From contig CAJFQQ010000003.1 in NCBI GenBank assembly GCA_904419145.1, positions 1-64,000 of the forward strand: DNA of 64,000 bases. Direction: 5' to 3'. A program made the position numbers and the translations under genes. The stretch comes from an uncultured Oscillospiraceae bacterium (lineage in GTDB: Bacteria > Bacillota > Clostridia > Oscillospirales > Oscillospiraceae). This document shows positions 28,339 to 37,149 of the stretch, piece by piece (within the stretch, counting starts at the first letter, position 1; each line of letters begins with the position of its first letter). The notes beneath the pieces were generated by a model, which was given only the letters and a program-made list of their open reading frames with translations, was not told the origin of the DNA and did not search any database.

Positions 28339-29385
28339 TTACTCCATGACGCCGTTGTTGGCCTGGAAGGTAAGGAAGGTGGCCTTGTCCGAGAGAATGT
28401 AGGCGCCCGTCTCCTCGGCCATGGTCAGGCAGACGCCCATGCCTGCGTTGGAGTAGGTGTACCAGTCTGTATAGTCCTCCACAGAGGCGGCGTCAACAGT
28501 GATGCCCAGTTCCTCAGGCCACAGGGAGATTTCCTTGGTATGGGTACCGGACTGGTCTCCGCGGGAGACGAAGGGATACTTGCCTTCAGCAATGGCGGCG
28601 AAGGCATCCCGGACGCTGGCTGCGTTCTTCACCCCTGCGGGGTCGGCGGAAGGACCGCACAGGACGAAGTAGTTGTACATGAAAGTCAGCCGTTCGCTGT
28701 CAAAACTGGGCAGGACATAGGAGTAACCGCCGGCAACAAATTCTTCCTCCTGGCTCTTGGAGTGGACCAGAAGCAGGTCAGCGTTTCCGCTTTTGGCGTT
28801 GGCGATAGCGTTACCTGTTCCGGCAGAAGTGACCTCCACTGTGTAGCCATAGGTATCCTCAAATATGGGCAGCAGATAGCCCAGCAGGCCGGAGTCATTC
28901 ACAGAGGTGGTGGTAGACAGACGGATCACCTTCGTCTCCTCGGTGGCCTGGGGTATCTCGGCTGTGGAGACCGGCGCGCCCTCACTCAGATAGAAGAGGT
29001 ACTCACCGTAGTCGGCGTAACCGTACTCTGTTGCGGTGGTCTCCCCCTCCTCGGAGAGCATCCAGTTGATGAGGGCAGCGGCCCCCTCGGTGTTAATGTA
29101 AACATCGGACACAGCATTGCCGTCCGCGTCCACAAAGGGCGCATCGGGATTGACGGCCAGGAGGGAGTAGTTGTTGATCATGTCGTCGTCGGCTTCGTAC
29201 AGAATCGTCAGATCGACGCCCTCCTCAGGCTCCTCAGTACCGGGGGTCTCATCCTCAGCGGTATCGTTTTCGGACGTGCTATTCGCAGGGGTTTGGTCCT
29301 CGGCGCCGTTTTCCTGTGCGCACGCGGTCAAAAATGTTGCAAGCAGGGAGAGAGACAGCAAGAGGACAGCAATTTTTTTCATCAT
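28339..29385 (-). CDS. tupA: Tungstate-binding lipoprotein, TupA-like, apparently circularly permuted
   Basis: A 348-residue lipoprotein with a signal peptide and lipobox (LTACAQ, Cys22), an acidic linker (~25-57), then a binding domain. The family signature TTTSVNDSGLL, normally near the mature N terminus, lies at ~158. The protein ends at ILSDKATFLTF, where a normal TupA would still have its last ~80 residues. Those residues (ILYEADDDMINNYSLLAVNP and TEGAAALINWMLSEEGE, then GEYLF) stand instead at ~58-135. This fits a circular permutation joined by a short linker (~136-152). The ATG at 29385 follows TGGAGATGG. Confidence 0.88.
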   Translation of the reverse strand: MMKKIAVLLLSLSLLATFLTACAQENGAEDQTPANSTSENDTAEDETPGTEEPEEGVDLTILYEADDDMINNYSLLAVNPDAPFVDADGNAVSDVYINTEGAAALINWMLSEEGETTATEYGYADYGEYLFYLSEGAPVSTAEIPQATEETKVIRLSTTTSVNDSGLLGYLLPIFEDTYGYTVEVTSAGTGNAIANAKSGNADLLLVHSKSQEEEFVAGGYSYVLPSFDSERLTFMYNYFVLCGPSADPAGVKNAASVRDAFAAIAEGKYPFVSRGDQSGTHTKEISLWPEELGITVDAASVEDYTDWYTYSNAGMGVCLTMAEETGAYILSDKATFLTFQANNGVME

Positions 29386-29619
29386 TTTAATTCCATCTCC
29401 ATTCATATCATTCCCTTTGACAGACAAGTCCGGAAGCTGCGTTTGGAGCAATACCGCAGACAGGTCGCGCAGTCAGTCAGCCCCATAAATCCGTACGGGG
29501 CAAACCAGTTCCGCCGCCTGCGGCACACTCCGCCCGTCCGCTGCCAAAGGGCTCGTCCACCATTTGGAAGGATACGTGCGTCCGCCGCCTCTCCCGGCCA
29601 AGCCGATCAGAGGGTTTCT
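29386..29619 (-). promoter_or_regulatory. Long structured leader of tupA, candidate regulatory RNA
   Basis: The promoter just upstream predicts a leader of about 235 nt. It is GC-rich with several possible hairpins on the minus strand, for example CCTCT...CGGCTTGGCCG...AGAGG (29592-29617) and GCCCC...GGGGC (around 29490-29515). The length and setting suggest metal- or cofactor-dependent control. I could not match it to the known Moco RNA motif. Confidence 0.4.
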
Positions 29620-29625
29620 GTTTGT

Positions 29626-29654
29626 ATACTAATCGGAAGAGATTGATTTGTCAA
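29626..29654 (-). promoter_or_regulatory. Promoter of tupABC
   Basis: On the minus strand TTGACA (29649-29654), 17-bp spacer and TAGTAT (29626-29631), directly after the stop of the upstream flavoprotein gene. Confidence 0.75.
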
Positions 29655-30563
29655 TTATTTTCCATCCTGTCGGGCCAACGCAGCGGCCTCACGCCCAACG
29701 GTTTCCCCCTGCCGGCTAACTGTGTCTACGGTTCGGTGAATATACCGGCAGTTGCCGCATAGGAACACCCAGGGCGGCAGAGGTTCCCCCAGCGGACGGA
29801 GCAACTCCCGCTCGGGGACAATACCCAGGGCGGTAACCAGTGTATCGCAGGGCAGAAAACGTTCCGCACCAGTGTCCAGTTGCCGGAGGGTCACACCGCA
29901 AATCCGCCCTTCGCCGTGAACGCAGCACACGGTCGTCCGGGTGAGCAGGGGAATACCGCATTCAACTATGCTCCGTTGGTAATTCCTGGGCAGACCGCCG
30001 CAGTGATCCTGCTGCTCCACCACAGCTGCCACAGAACATCCGGCCAAGACAAACTGCCGGGCCATGACCAGTCCCACATCTCCGCTGCCCAGAATCAAAA
30101 CGTTTCGGCCCAGGGAGAGACCCTGGAGATTTACCATCCGCTGGGCTTGACCAGCAGTGAAAACCCCCGCCGGGCGAGTGCCGGGGAGCGCCAGAGCCCC
30201 AATGGGGATTTCACGGCAGCCAGTAGCCAGTACCAAAGCCCGAAAAGCAATTTTTTCCACTCCTCCCGAACTGGAGAGCAGTGCCTGGCGATCCGGACTG
30301 AGGGAGAGAACAGTGGTGTCCAGTCGAAGAACGATGGGGGCGGCCTTTACCCTGGCTGCCCAGCAGGCGGCATACTCCGCCCCGGTCATTTCCCGGTGGA
30401 AAATACCCGTGCCAAAGCCGGAGTGGAGGCACTGAGGCAATACGCCGCCCAACTGTGTGTTCCGATCGGCCAGGAGAACCGTTTCTGCTCCCGCTTCCCG
30501 GGCGGAGAGGGCTGCCGCCATTCCTGCCGCGCCAGCCCCCACCACCAGTACGTCACAGTTCAT
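29655..30563 (-). CDS. FAD/NAD-dependent oxidoreductase, second flavoprotein
   Basis: A 302-residue flavoprotein of the pyridine nucleotide-disulfide reductase fold, without a CxxxxC redox disulfide. It has the FAD-binding GAGAAGMAAALSAREAGAE at the N terminus, ATGCREIPIGALALPGTRPA, and a second nucleotide site NVLILGSGDVGLVMARQFV (~150-168). It resembles the small flavin subunits of GlpA/HcnC-type dehydrogenase pairs. Its start overlaps the end of the upstream gene by 11 bp and has a GGAGGT ribosome site. The two proteins probably form a complex; the substrate is unknown. Confidence 0.82.
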   Translation of the reverse strand: MNCDVLVVGAGAAGMAAALSAREAGAETVLLADRNTQLGGVLPQCLHSGFGTGIFHREMTGAEYAACWAARVKAAPIVLRLDTTVLSLSPDRQALLSSSGGVEKIAFRALVLATGCREIPIGALALPGTRPAGVFTAGQAQRMVNLQGLSLGRNVLILGSGDVGLVMARQFVLAGCSVAAVVEQQDHCGGLPRNYQRSIVECGIPLLTRTTVCCVHGEGRICGVTLRQLDTGAERFLPCDTLVTALGIVPERELLRPLGEPLPPWVFLCGNCRYIHRTVDTVSRQGETVGREAAALARQDGK

Positions 30564-32037
30564 GGCGCTTACCTCCCAACAGCGGACTGCCCGGTCCGTC
30601 CTGGGTCACATCCCAGGGGGAAATCCCCAACTCTCTGGCCAGGATTTCCAGCACCTGATCCCCGCACCAACTGCCCTGACACCGGCCCAGGCCCGCACCC
30701 ACCCGGCGTTTGACCCCATCCAAGGTTACTGCTCCCCGGCGGATGGCGTCCATGATCTCCCCCTCAGTGACATCCTCACAGCGGCAGATCACCCGGCCAT
30801 AGGTGGGATCGGTCTGCACCAGAGCCCGGCGGGCTGTGCTGTCCAGATCCCGTGGCCGGGGCGTCGGAGTCCGGCATGGATTAAAATTCGGGTTGGGGGC
30901 ATCCTTTTCCAGGTACGTTGCTGCCTGACCGGCCAGCATTGTACCCAGAGCGTCGGCGCAGGTAAGCCCCGGGGTTTTGATCCCGATGAGGGACCACAGC
31001 CCCGGGCAGGGGTTGTCAATGGTAAAACTGTGGATTCCCCGGGTCTCGGGTACCCAGGCATCGCATTCTCTCCGGACATAAAAGGGGTTGGGACGGACGG
31101 CCCCGAAGGCACGGATCACCTGCCCTAGATCCAGGCCAGGGACGATCCGTGCTGCCATACGACGGAGGAAATCCAGTCCTTCCAATGTAACAGCCCGGTC
31201 GGGGCAGTCTCCGCCGGGCTGCTCCGAGGGACCCAGGAGAAGTTTGCCGTCTGTGGTGGGCACCAGGGTGAGCCCCTTACCCTTTTCCTCCGGCTCCTGA
31301 AAAATTACATGGCGGACATAAGGACCTGCCGTCTGATCCAGGACCAGATAGTCTGCCCGGTCGGGAATTACCCGCACGGTGGGAGACGTGCACAGTTCCT
31401 GAATCCGGTGGGCCTCCAGCCCGCAGCAATTGAGAACCACTCCGGCCCGGATGGTGTGAGGTCCGGCGGTGACGATCCAGTCTTTTCCCTCTCGGCACAG
31501 GGCGGTTACCGGAGCGTTCAAATAGATCTGGCAGCCGTTGGCCTTGGCATTCTCGTAGGCGGCAAAACACAGCGCCCAGGGATCCGTTACTCCAGTGCCG
31601 GGGGCCAAAAGAGCAGAAGAGATTCCAGAAGCCAATCCGGGCTCCAACGCCACAGCCTGTGTTCCAGTGAGGATCTCCAGGTTCTCTACGCCATTTTCCA
31701 GTCCCTGATGGTATTTGCGCCGTACAACATAGTCGCCCCGGGGACCGTAACTCACCAGCAGGGATCCTCGGCGGACAAAGGGGACGGACAACTGGGCGCA
31801 CAACTTTTCGAAAGCCCGGTTGGCCTGTACACACAGCCGGGCTTTCAGTGTCCCAGGCTTGTTGTCGCAGCCGGTGTATATGATGGCGCTGTTGCCGCGG
31901 GAAATGCCGGTACAAACGTCCTCCCGGGCCTCTATCAATGCACAGCGCAGTTGATAAGATGTCAGATGGCGGGCAGCAAAGCAGCCCAGAAGGCCGCCTC
32001 CCAGCACCACTGCATCAAAGCGCTCTTCAGTAGACAC
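30553..32037 (-). CDS. FAD-dependent dehydrogenase with BFD-type [2Fe-2S] domain (GlpA-like)
   Basis: A 494-residue FAD enzyme with a DAO-type fold (FDAVVLGGGLLGCFAARHL at the N terminus, GRNxA-like GISRGNSAIIYTGCDNKPG) like the glycerol-3-phosphate dehydrogenase GlpA. A C-terminal BFD-like domain has CRCEDVTEGEI and CQGSWCGDQV cysteines. The GTG start overlaps the preceding moeA-type gene by 11 bp. With its partner (29655-30563) it looks like an anaerobic dehydrogenase complex. Why it is co-translated with cofactor genes is unclear; it could deliver electrons or handle a substrate linked to the aldehyde pathway (inference). Confidence 0.82.
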   Translation of the reverse strand: MSTEERFDAVVLGGGLLGCFAARHLTSYQLRCALIEAREDVCTGISRGNSAIIYTGCDNKPGTLKARLCVQANRAFEKLCAQLSVPFVRRGSLLVSYGPRGDYVVRRKYHQGLENGVENLEILTGTQAVALEPGLASGISSALLAPGTGVTDPWALCFAAYENAKANGCQIYLNAPVTALCREGKDWIVTAGPHTIRAGVVLNCCGLEAHRIQELCTSPTVRVIPDRADYLVLDQTAGPYVRHVIFQEPEEKGKGLTLVPTTDGKLLLGPSEQPGGDCPDRAVTLEGLDFLRRMAARIVPGLDLGQVIRAFGAVRPNPFYVRRECDAWVPETRGIHSFTIDNPCPGLWSLIGIKTPGLTCADALGTMLAGQAATYLEKDAPNPNFNPCRTPTPRPRDLDSTARRALVQTDPTYGRVICRCEDVTEGEIMDAIRRGAVTLDGVKRRVGAGLGRCQGSWCGDQVLEILARELGISPWDVTQDGPGSPLLGGKRHEL

Positions 32038-33934
32038 GGCGCACCCGTCCCGGCTGATCCAGCGTGTACCCCCCCAACTTTTCCAGCCGAGCCCGGAACG
32101 CCGGCCCCGCCAGGATCTCCAATACCCGGCGGATCATAGAGGTGTCCCAGGCATAGTCGGGGATGATTAGATCGTACTGCTCTACGCAGACAGGCAAGAA
32201 ATCTAATCCATAGATTTTTGCCGCAGACCAGATCCCCATGCCTGCATCGGCAGTGCCTCCGGCGATCTGGGCAGCCACAGCAGTATGGGTAAATTCTTCC
32301 CGCTCATAGCCGTAAACTGTGGCGGGGTCTACCCCTTCCTTCCGGCACAAGTAGTCGGCCAAAATACGGGTGCCGGAGCCTTTTTGCCTATTTACATAAC
32401 GTATTCCGGAACGGGCGATATCCCTAAAGCCAGTGAGGCCCAGAGGATTGCCGGATGCCACCATCAGACCCTGGGTGCGTCCCACGCACTCCACCTGATA
32501 CACACCGCCGTTTGGAAACTGTTTTTCCAGAATGGCTGTGTTATAACTACCGTCGGCCTCATTGAGTAAATGGCAGCCGGCCATATGGGTTTCCCGCCGG
32601 CGGATGGCCATAAGGCCCCCCATGGACCCCACGTGGGAGGAACTCATAAAGGAGGAGGGATCCGCTTGGTGGATGAGATCGGCTAATTCGTCCAGCAGCG
32701 GGTCGTGGCTTCCGATGGCCACCAGGGTATGTTCCAGATCACAGGCGGGACGCAGGAGGCGGACAGGAACCTCAGACCCTGCTTCCAGCCCTTCGCTCCC
32801 CTGAGGAATTTCCAGAATGCCGTCAGCCTTCATAAAAGAGGAGACCACCCCGCTGCCCCGGGCCAAGGGTGCGGCCACAAGCCGCCCTCCTACCTGTCCC
32901 AGGCGCACCCGGACAAATTCCTGATATTTCAGGCTGGATACCACCCGGCGGCTCAGCACCGCTTGGGCTGTAACCGGCTGCTCCGCTCCGCGGCCCAGGC
33001 ACAGATCCACCAAAGGCCGCAGCAGCTGTTCCATGACAATGATGCCGGACACCGGGTATCCGGGCACCCCAAGAATGGGCTTGCTTCCCCGGTGGCCCAG
33101 AATGGCAGGTTTACCCGGCTGGATGGCAATGCCATGGCAGAAGACCTCGCCCACTTGGGAGATGACGGTGGCGGCATAGTCCTCACGTCCGGCGGAGGAG
33201 CCTGCGTTAATCAGAACCATGTCGCACTCATTCAGCGCTTGTGTGAGGGCAGTGCGGATCGCTTCTTCCTGGTCAGGGACGATGGGATAGACCTGGGGCG
33301 TTGCACCCCACTCCTCCAGCATGGCCGAGAAGATGGAGGAGTTGAACTCCACCACATCCCCGGGCTTTGGGTTGGCGGTGGGAAGGACCACCTCGTCCCC
33401 GGTGGGGATAATACCGACAATCGGCTTTGCCAGCACTTCCACCTCCAACACACCCGCGGCGAGCATGGCCCCGATGGCGGCAGGAGAGACGGACATATGA
33501 CCGGGCAAAAGCATCTCTCCGGCGCAGATATCCTCACCGATCTGACGCACATGCTGCCAGGGAGTTGCGGCCTGGTGGATAATTGCTTGGCCCGCGGCAA
33601 AGACGACTTCCTCCACCATAATCACGGCATCCCGTTCCTCGGGCAGGGGGTCACCGGTGTCCACCACCGTGTATTGCTCCGGAGTGAGAGAGATCGGGGT
33701 AGTATCGCTTGCGCCGAACGTGTCTGCCGCGGAGACGGCGATGCCGTCCATGGCACAGGCGGGATAGTGGGGCGCACAGATGTGGGCGTACACCGCCCGG
33801 GCGGTTATCCGTCCTCCGGCAGACTGAACCGGAATGGTTTCCGACCGAGGGGTAAAGCCCTGTTCCTGCAGCAGGGCCAGGTACTGGGTTCTGGCCTCGT
33901 CCAGAGGCCGGTTGTTGAGATATTGAAAAGCCAT
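32027..33934 (-). CDS. MoeA-like protein fused to periplasmic-binding-type domain
   Basis: A 635-residue fusion. Residues 1-~400 are a MoeA-type molybdopterin molybdenumtransferase (PACAMDGIAVSAADTFG, NAGSSAGREDYAATVI, GVPGYPVSGIIVMEQLL). The rest resembles a PBP-like/molybdate-binding domain (GSHDPLLDELADLI, VNRQKGSGTRILADYL, GMGIWSAAKIYGLDFLPV). The family is common in anaerobes and is thought to insert or sense the metal. The ATG at 33934 follows GGGGAGG. Together with the separate moeA upstream it gives the island two MoeA-type proteins, one of which may be specific for tungsten (inference). Confidence 0.87.
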   Translation of the reverse strand: MAFQYLNNRPLDEARTQYLALLQEQGFTPRSETIPVQSAGGRITARAVYAHICAPHYPACAMDGIAVSAADTFGASDTTPISLTPEQYTVVDTGDPLPEERDAVIMVEEVVFAAGQAIIHQAATPWQHVRQIGEDICAGEMLLPGHMSVSPAAIGAMLAAGVLEVEVLAKPIVGIIPTGDEVVLPTANPKPGDVVEFNSSIFSAMLEEWGATPQVYPIVPDQEEAIRTALTQALNECDMVLINAGSSAGREDYAATVISQVGEVFCHGIAIQPGKPAILGHRGSKPILGVPGYPVSGIIVMEQLLRPLVDLCLGRGAEQPVTAQAVLSRRVVSSLKYQEFVRVRLGQVGGRLVAAPLARGSGVVSSFMKADGILEIPQGSEGLEAGSEVPVRLLRPACDLEHTLVAIGSHDPLLDELADLIHQADPSSFMSSSHVGSMGGLMAIRRRETHMAGCHLLNEADGSYNTAILEKQFPNGGVYQVECVGRTQGLMVASGNPLGLTGFRDIARSGIRYVNRQKGSGTRILADYLCRKEGVDPATVYGYEREEFTHTAVAAQIAGGTADAGMGIWSAAKIYGLDFLPVCVEQYDLIIPDYAWDTSMIRRVLEILAGPAFRARLEKLGGYTLDQPGRVRRVY

Positions 33935-33975
33935 GCTCTTTTCCTCCCCCAATAAAGAATGATATATTTTGCATA

Positions 33976-35202
33976 TCAGTCGGCAATAAAAATATTGACT
34001 AGTACCTGGGTGCCGGCAGGGAAGCCCTCACAGTCCCGTGGGATGCAGAAATAGCCGTCCGCTCCAGCCAGTGCAGTTATAAGCCCCGATTTGCCCCGGA
34101 TAGGCAGAGCCTCCAGTCCTTGGGAACCCTGCCGGAGGATTGCCCCGTTGTATTGTGACCGGCCGTGGTTGGCGGAAACTTCTTCGACCAGCCGGGCGGT
34201 CACCTGCCGTTGGCGGAGGCTCCTCCCCTCCAGACGGGCGAGGATCGCCCGGACGAAAAGATGTGTACAGAATAGTGCAGCGACCGGATGTCCCGGGAGT
34301 CCTACCATGGCCTTGCCCGACCCGGTTCTTCCCAGGAGGGTAGGCTTGCCAGGTTTCATGGCGATACCGTGAAAAAGAATCTTACCCAGGGCGGACATGA
34401 CCCGGTAAGCCGCATCTTTTTCCCCCACAGAACTTCCTCCAGACAAGATCACGGCGTCACACTCCGTCAATCCCTGCTCCATCGTCCGTGTAAGACAGTC
34501 CTCTTGATCAGGGACGATGCCGTAAAACCGTGGCAGAACTCCGGCCTGTTCCAACAGTGCACAGACCAGAGGACCGTTTACGTCCCGGACTTGACCGATG
34601 GCGGGGATTTGTTCCGGCGGCACCAGTTCGTCCCCGGTGGAAATGACCCCTACCCGGAGACGGGGTACCACAGGTACAGACGTCATCCCCAGGGCGGCCA
34701 GAGCACCGATGTCCTGAGGCTCCAGCCGACGGCCGGCGGGGAGCACCCGGTCTCCGGGCTTTACATCATCTCCACGGAAAATCATGTTGTGACCCGGGGC
34801 CACACTTTTGAGGATTCCGATGGTGCCGTCGCCGTAATCCTCACACAGTTCCAGCATCTGCACTGCATCCGCTCCCTGAGGCACTTCGCCTCCTGTGGGG
34901 ACGGCGGCACACTGCCCCGGGGCAAGGGTCAGACCCGCTCCTTCGCCCATCCGAACCTCCCCAGACAGGATAAGTTGGGCGGGCAGGGCGTCAGAGCAGC
35001 CGAACGTGTCCGCTGCCCGGACGGCGTAGCCGTCCACAGTGGAGCGGTGGAAGTCTGGCACATAGGCGTCAGCTGTCACATCCAGAGCCAGTACCCGCCC
35101 CAAAGCGGAGGAGAGGGTGACGTTCTCTGGAGGACGGTCCAGGGGAACAAAAGAAGTACGGATGATTTCCAGCGCCTCGTCCGGGGTCTTGACATTGAGC
35201 AT
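33976..35202 (-). CDS. moeA: Molybdopterin molybdenumtransferase MoeA
   Basis: MoeA inserts Mo or W into adenylylated molybdopterin. The 408-residue protein has the expected four-domain order: STVDGYAVRAADTFG (~60-74), VPTGGEVPQGADAV, the MPT-binding GVISTGDEL and LSGGSSVGEKD (~270), and GLPGHPVAALFCTHLFV. The start has a strong AGGAGGG site. It is the first gene of a minus-strand operon (moeA, moeA-fusion, two flavoproteins) and is divergent from the ThiF-like gene over 113 bp. Confidence 0.94.
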   Translation of the reverse strand: MLNVKTPDEALEIIRTSFVPLDRPPENVTLSSALGRVLALDVTADAYVPDFHRSTVDGYAVRAADTFGCSDALPAQLILSGEVRMGEGAGLTLAPGQCAAVPTGGEVPQGADAVQMLELCEDYGDGTIGILKSVAPGHNMIFRGDDVKPGDRVLPAGRRLEPQDIGALAALGMTSVPVVPRLRVGVISTGDELVPPEQIPAIGQVRDVNGPLVCALLEQAGVLPRFYGIVPDQEDCLTRTMEQGLTECDAVILSGGSSVGEKDAAYRVMSALGKILFHGIAMKPGKPTLLGRTGSGKAMVGLPGHPVAALFCTHLFVRAILARLEGRSLRQRQVTARLVEEVSANHGRSQYNGAILRQGSQGLEALPIRGKSGLITALAGADGYFCIPRDCEGFPAGTQVLVNIFIAD

Positions 35203-35315
35203 GAAATTTCCCTCCTAAAAATATGGCAGACTTTACTTAAAACCGCGCCCCAGGGCTTGCTGCTCCTGGGAGAATCAGGTAAAATAGACCCAAAATCGCG
35301 AAAGGTGGATGTTTT

Positions 35316-35990
35316 ATGCAGGAGCGCTATATCCGCAACCTCGGTCCGCTGACGGAAAAGGAATGCCTGCTGCTCCGGAAACGCAGGGTATTTCTGGCTG
35401 GGTGCGGCGGACTGGGAGGTTACCTCCTGGAGCACTTGCTTCGGGCGGGTGTGGGAAAAATCACTGTCTGTGACGGGGATCGGTTTGTCCCTAGCAATCT
35501 CAACCGACAACTTCTGGCCGACGAAACAAGTTTGGGGCGGTCCAAGGCAGAAACTGCGTGTACGCGGGCTGCTCGGGTGAATCCGGAGGTCATGGTGGAG
35601 GCGTTTCCCTTTTTTCTTACAGCAGAAAATGCTTCTGAACAGATTGCTGGTCACGACTTGGCACTTGACGCCTTAGACAGTCCAGCGGCCCGTCGCATCC
35701 TGGCCAGAGCCTGCTGCCAGGCTGGCATTCCCCTAGTCCATGGGGCAATTCGGGGGTGGTACGCCCAGGCGACTGTGATCCTACCGGGAAGCGGCCTGAT
35801 GGAGCAACTTTATCCCACAGATGCACCCGCTCATGCAGATCAGGGGAGCCTCTCTCCAACTGTTGGATTGTGTGCGGCTATCCAGGCTGGAGAGGCAATC
35901 AAACTCTTGTGCGGTCGTTCCAGCCCTTTGGTAGGACAACTGCTATGGATAGATTTGCTTGAACAGGAGTATCAGATAGTCCCGTTCTGA
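35316..35990 (+). CDS. ThiF/MoeB-type adenylyltransferase
   Basis: A 224-residue E1-like enzyme with the nucleotide-binding GCGGLGGYLLEHLLRAG (~30-46), a D-G-D-x-F-x-x-S-N-L-N-R-Q segment (DRFVPSNLNRQLLAD) and the acidic metal site LALDALDS. It should adenylate the C-terminal Gly-Gly of the MoaD encoded at 39606 so that it can be thiolated. The zinc-binding CxxC pairs of classical MoeB are absent, as in several ThiF/HesA homologues. Its ribosome site is AAAGGTGG. Its 3' end overlaps the LysR gene tail to tail by 19 bp. Confidence 0.86.
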   Translation: MQERYIRNLGPLTEKECLLLRKRRVFLAGCGGLGGYLLEHLLRAGVGKITVCDGDRFVPSNLNRQLLADETSLGRSKAETACTRAARVNPEVMVEAFPFFLTAENASEQIAGHDLALDALDSPAARRILARACCQAGIPLVHGAIRGWYAQATVILPGSGLMEQLYPTDAPAHADQGSLSPTVGLCAAIQAGEAIKLLCGRSSPLVGQLLWIDLLEQEYQIVPF

Positions 35991-36877
35991 CCGGTAGCGC
36001 CGTTCAACTGAAAATAATCCAGCACAAAAGTGCGGAGGGTCTGGCCGGCTGGGGAAAGATGTTTGTCCCGCTTGAAACAGAGCATAAGGCGGCGGCGGAA
36101 TTTGTTCCCCCGGATGGGTAGTAGACGGAGTGCCGGATTGGCCTGATAAGGGCCGGCGCAGCCCTCAGGCACAAAGCCCAGTCCTATGCCGGCTGCCACC
36201 AGTTGTCGATGCTGCTCCCGGTCATCGGTGAGACATGCGGTACGCAGCCCTAAGTTGAGTCCGGCGCAGAGATCATAGGGATCTGCTATCCCCACCTGTC
36301 CGCGGCGGAGGAACACAAAGGGTTGTCCGGCTAAATCCTTTGGCAGGATACCGGAGTGATCCGCCAGGGGGTGGGTTGCCGCCAGGGCCAGCAGATAACA
36401 TTCCTCTCGGAGAGGAATTCCCCGGAAGCGCTGATAATCCCCAGTATCGGGACAGAGAAGCATGTCATACTGATTGATGTCCAAAGTCTCTTGCGCTTCA
36501 ATGGAACAGTCTAGATCCAATGTGATCTGGGGATGTGCGGCAGAGAAGGCGGCCAGGCAGGCGGAGATGGGCTCATCTGGGCCGCACAGGCCGACAGAGA
36601 GTCTGGCACCTGCCCCGCCAGCGTAAGTGCGCAACTGCACCAGGGCGCTATCCAACTCGCGGAGAACCACCTGGGCGCTGGACAGGAAATGACTGCCGGG
36701 CTCATTGAGTACCACTCGTTTTCCCTGGCGACAGAACAGGGGGGCGCCCAACTCGGCCTCCAGCCGGGCGATACTCCGGGATAGGGAGGGCTGGCTGATA
36801 TGAAGCGCCTCGGCCGCCTTGGATAAATTCTGCAACTGGGCCGCGGTGACAAAATACCGCATCTGGTCAAGAGTCAT
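35972..36877 (-). CDS. LysR-family regulator of the aldehyde oxidoreductase operon
   Basis: A 301-residue LysR protein with the N-terminal winged helix (MRYFVTAAQLQNLSKAAEAL then HISQPSLSRSIARLEAEL) and a two-lobed effector domain. The ATG at 36877 follows GGAGGAG. It is divergently placed to the AOR operon, so the shared 398-bp region with its palindrome (36915-36967) is the likely binding site. The effector is unknown; an aldehyde, acid or metal is possible. Confidence 0.9.
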   Translation of the reverse strand: MTLDQMRYFVTAAQLQNLSKAAEALHISQPSLSRSIARLEAELGAPLFCRQGKRVVLNEPGSHFLSSAQVVLRELDSALVQLRTYAGGAGARLSVGLCGPDEPISACLAAFSAAHPQITLDLDCSIEAQETLDINQYDMLLCPDTGDYQRFRGIPLREECYLLALAATHPLADHSGILPKDLAGQPFVFLRRGQVGIADPYDLCAGLNLGLRTACLTDDREQHRQLVAAGIGLGFVPEGCAGPYQANPALRLLPIRGNKFRRRLMLCFKRDKHLSPAGQTLRTFVLDYFQLNGATGQNGTI

Positions 36878-36914
36878 GGCGTACTCCTCCATGGCAGAAA
36901 ACAGACAACTTCAC

Positions 36915-36967
36915 AACCGGCTGAATGGCTTCAAAAATAGGTTATAGCCTAAATGAATAAGCCGGTT
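36915..36967. promoter_or_regulatory. Nested palindrome, candidate LysR operator
   Basis: AACCGGCT (36915-36922) and AGCCGGTT (36960-36967) enclose AGGTTATAGCCT, itself nearly palindromic. Such a dyad close to the start of a LysR gene is typical of autoregulatory binding sites; the role is inferred. Confidence 0.5.
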
Positions 36968-37120
36968 CCAAAGTAGGAACTGATGCTCTGTGAAATCCGC
37001 CAGTTCAAAGCATCTTTTTTTGATGAAAGTGACAAAAAATATGGCTATAAATTGCTCGTCTTTTTGCAAATTATAAAACAATCCATGCATAAAAGCAATA
37101 TCCAATTTGCCTTCTGAGAA

Positions 37121-37149
37121 TTTACAAACTTTTTCATGTATTGTAAAAT
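37121..37149 (+). promoter_or_regulatory. Promoter of the AOR operon
   Basis: TTTACA (37121-37126), 17-bp spacer, TAAAAT (37144-37149). Confidence 0.7.

Noticed and set aside
29386-29619. Assignment of the tupA leader to the known Moco riboswitch
   Set aside because: I could not line up the conserved core by eye, so it is kept only as an unclassified candidate.
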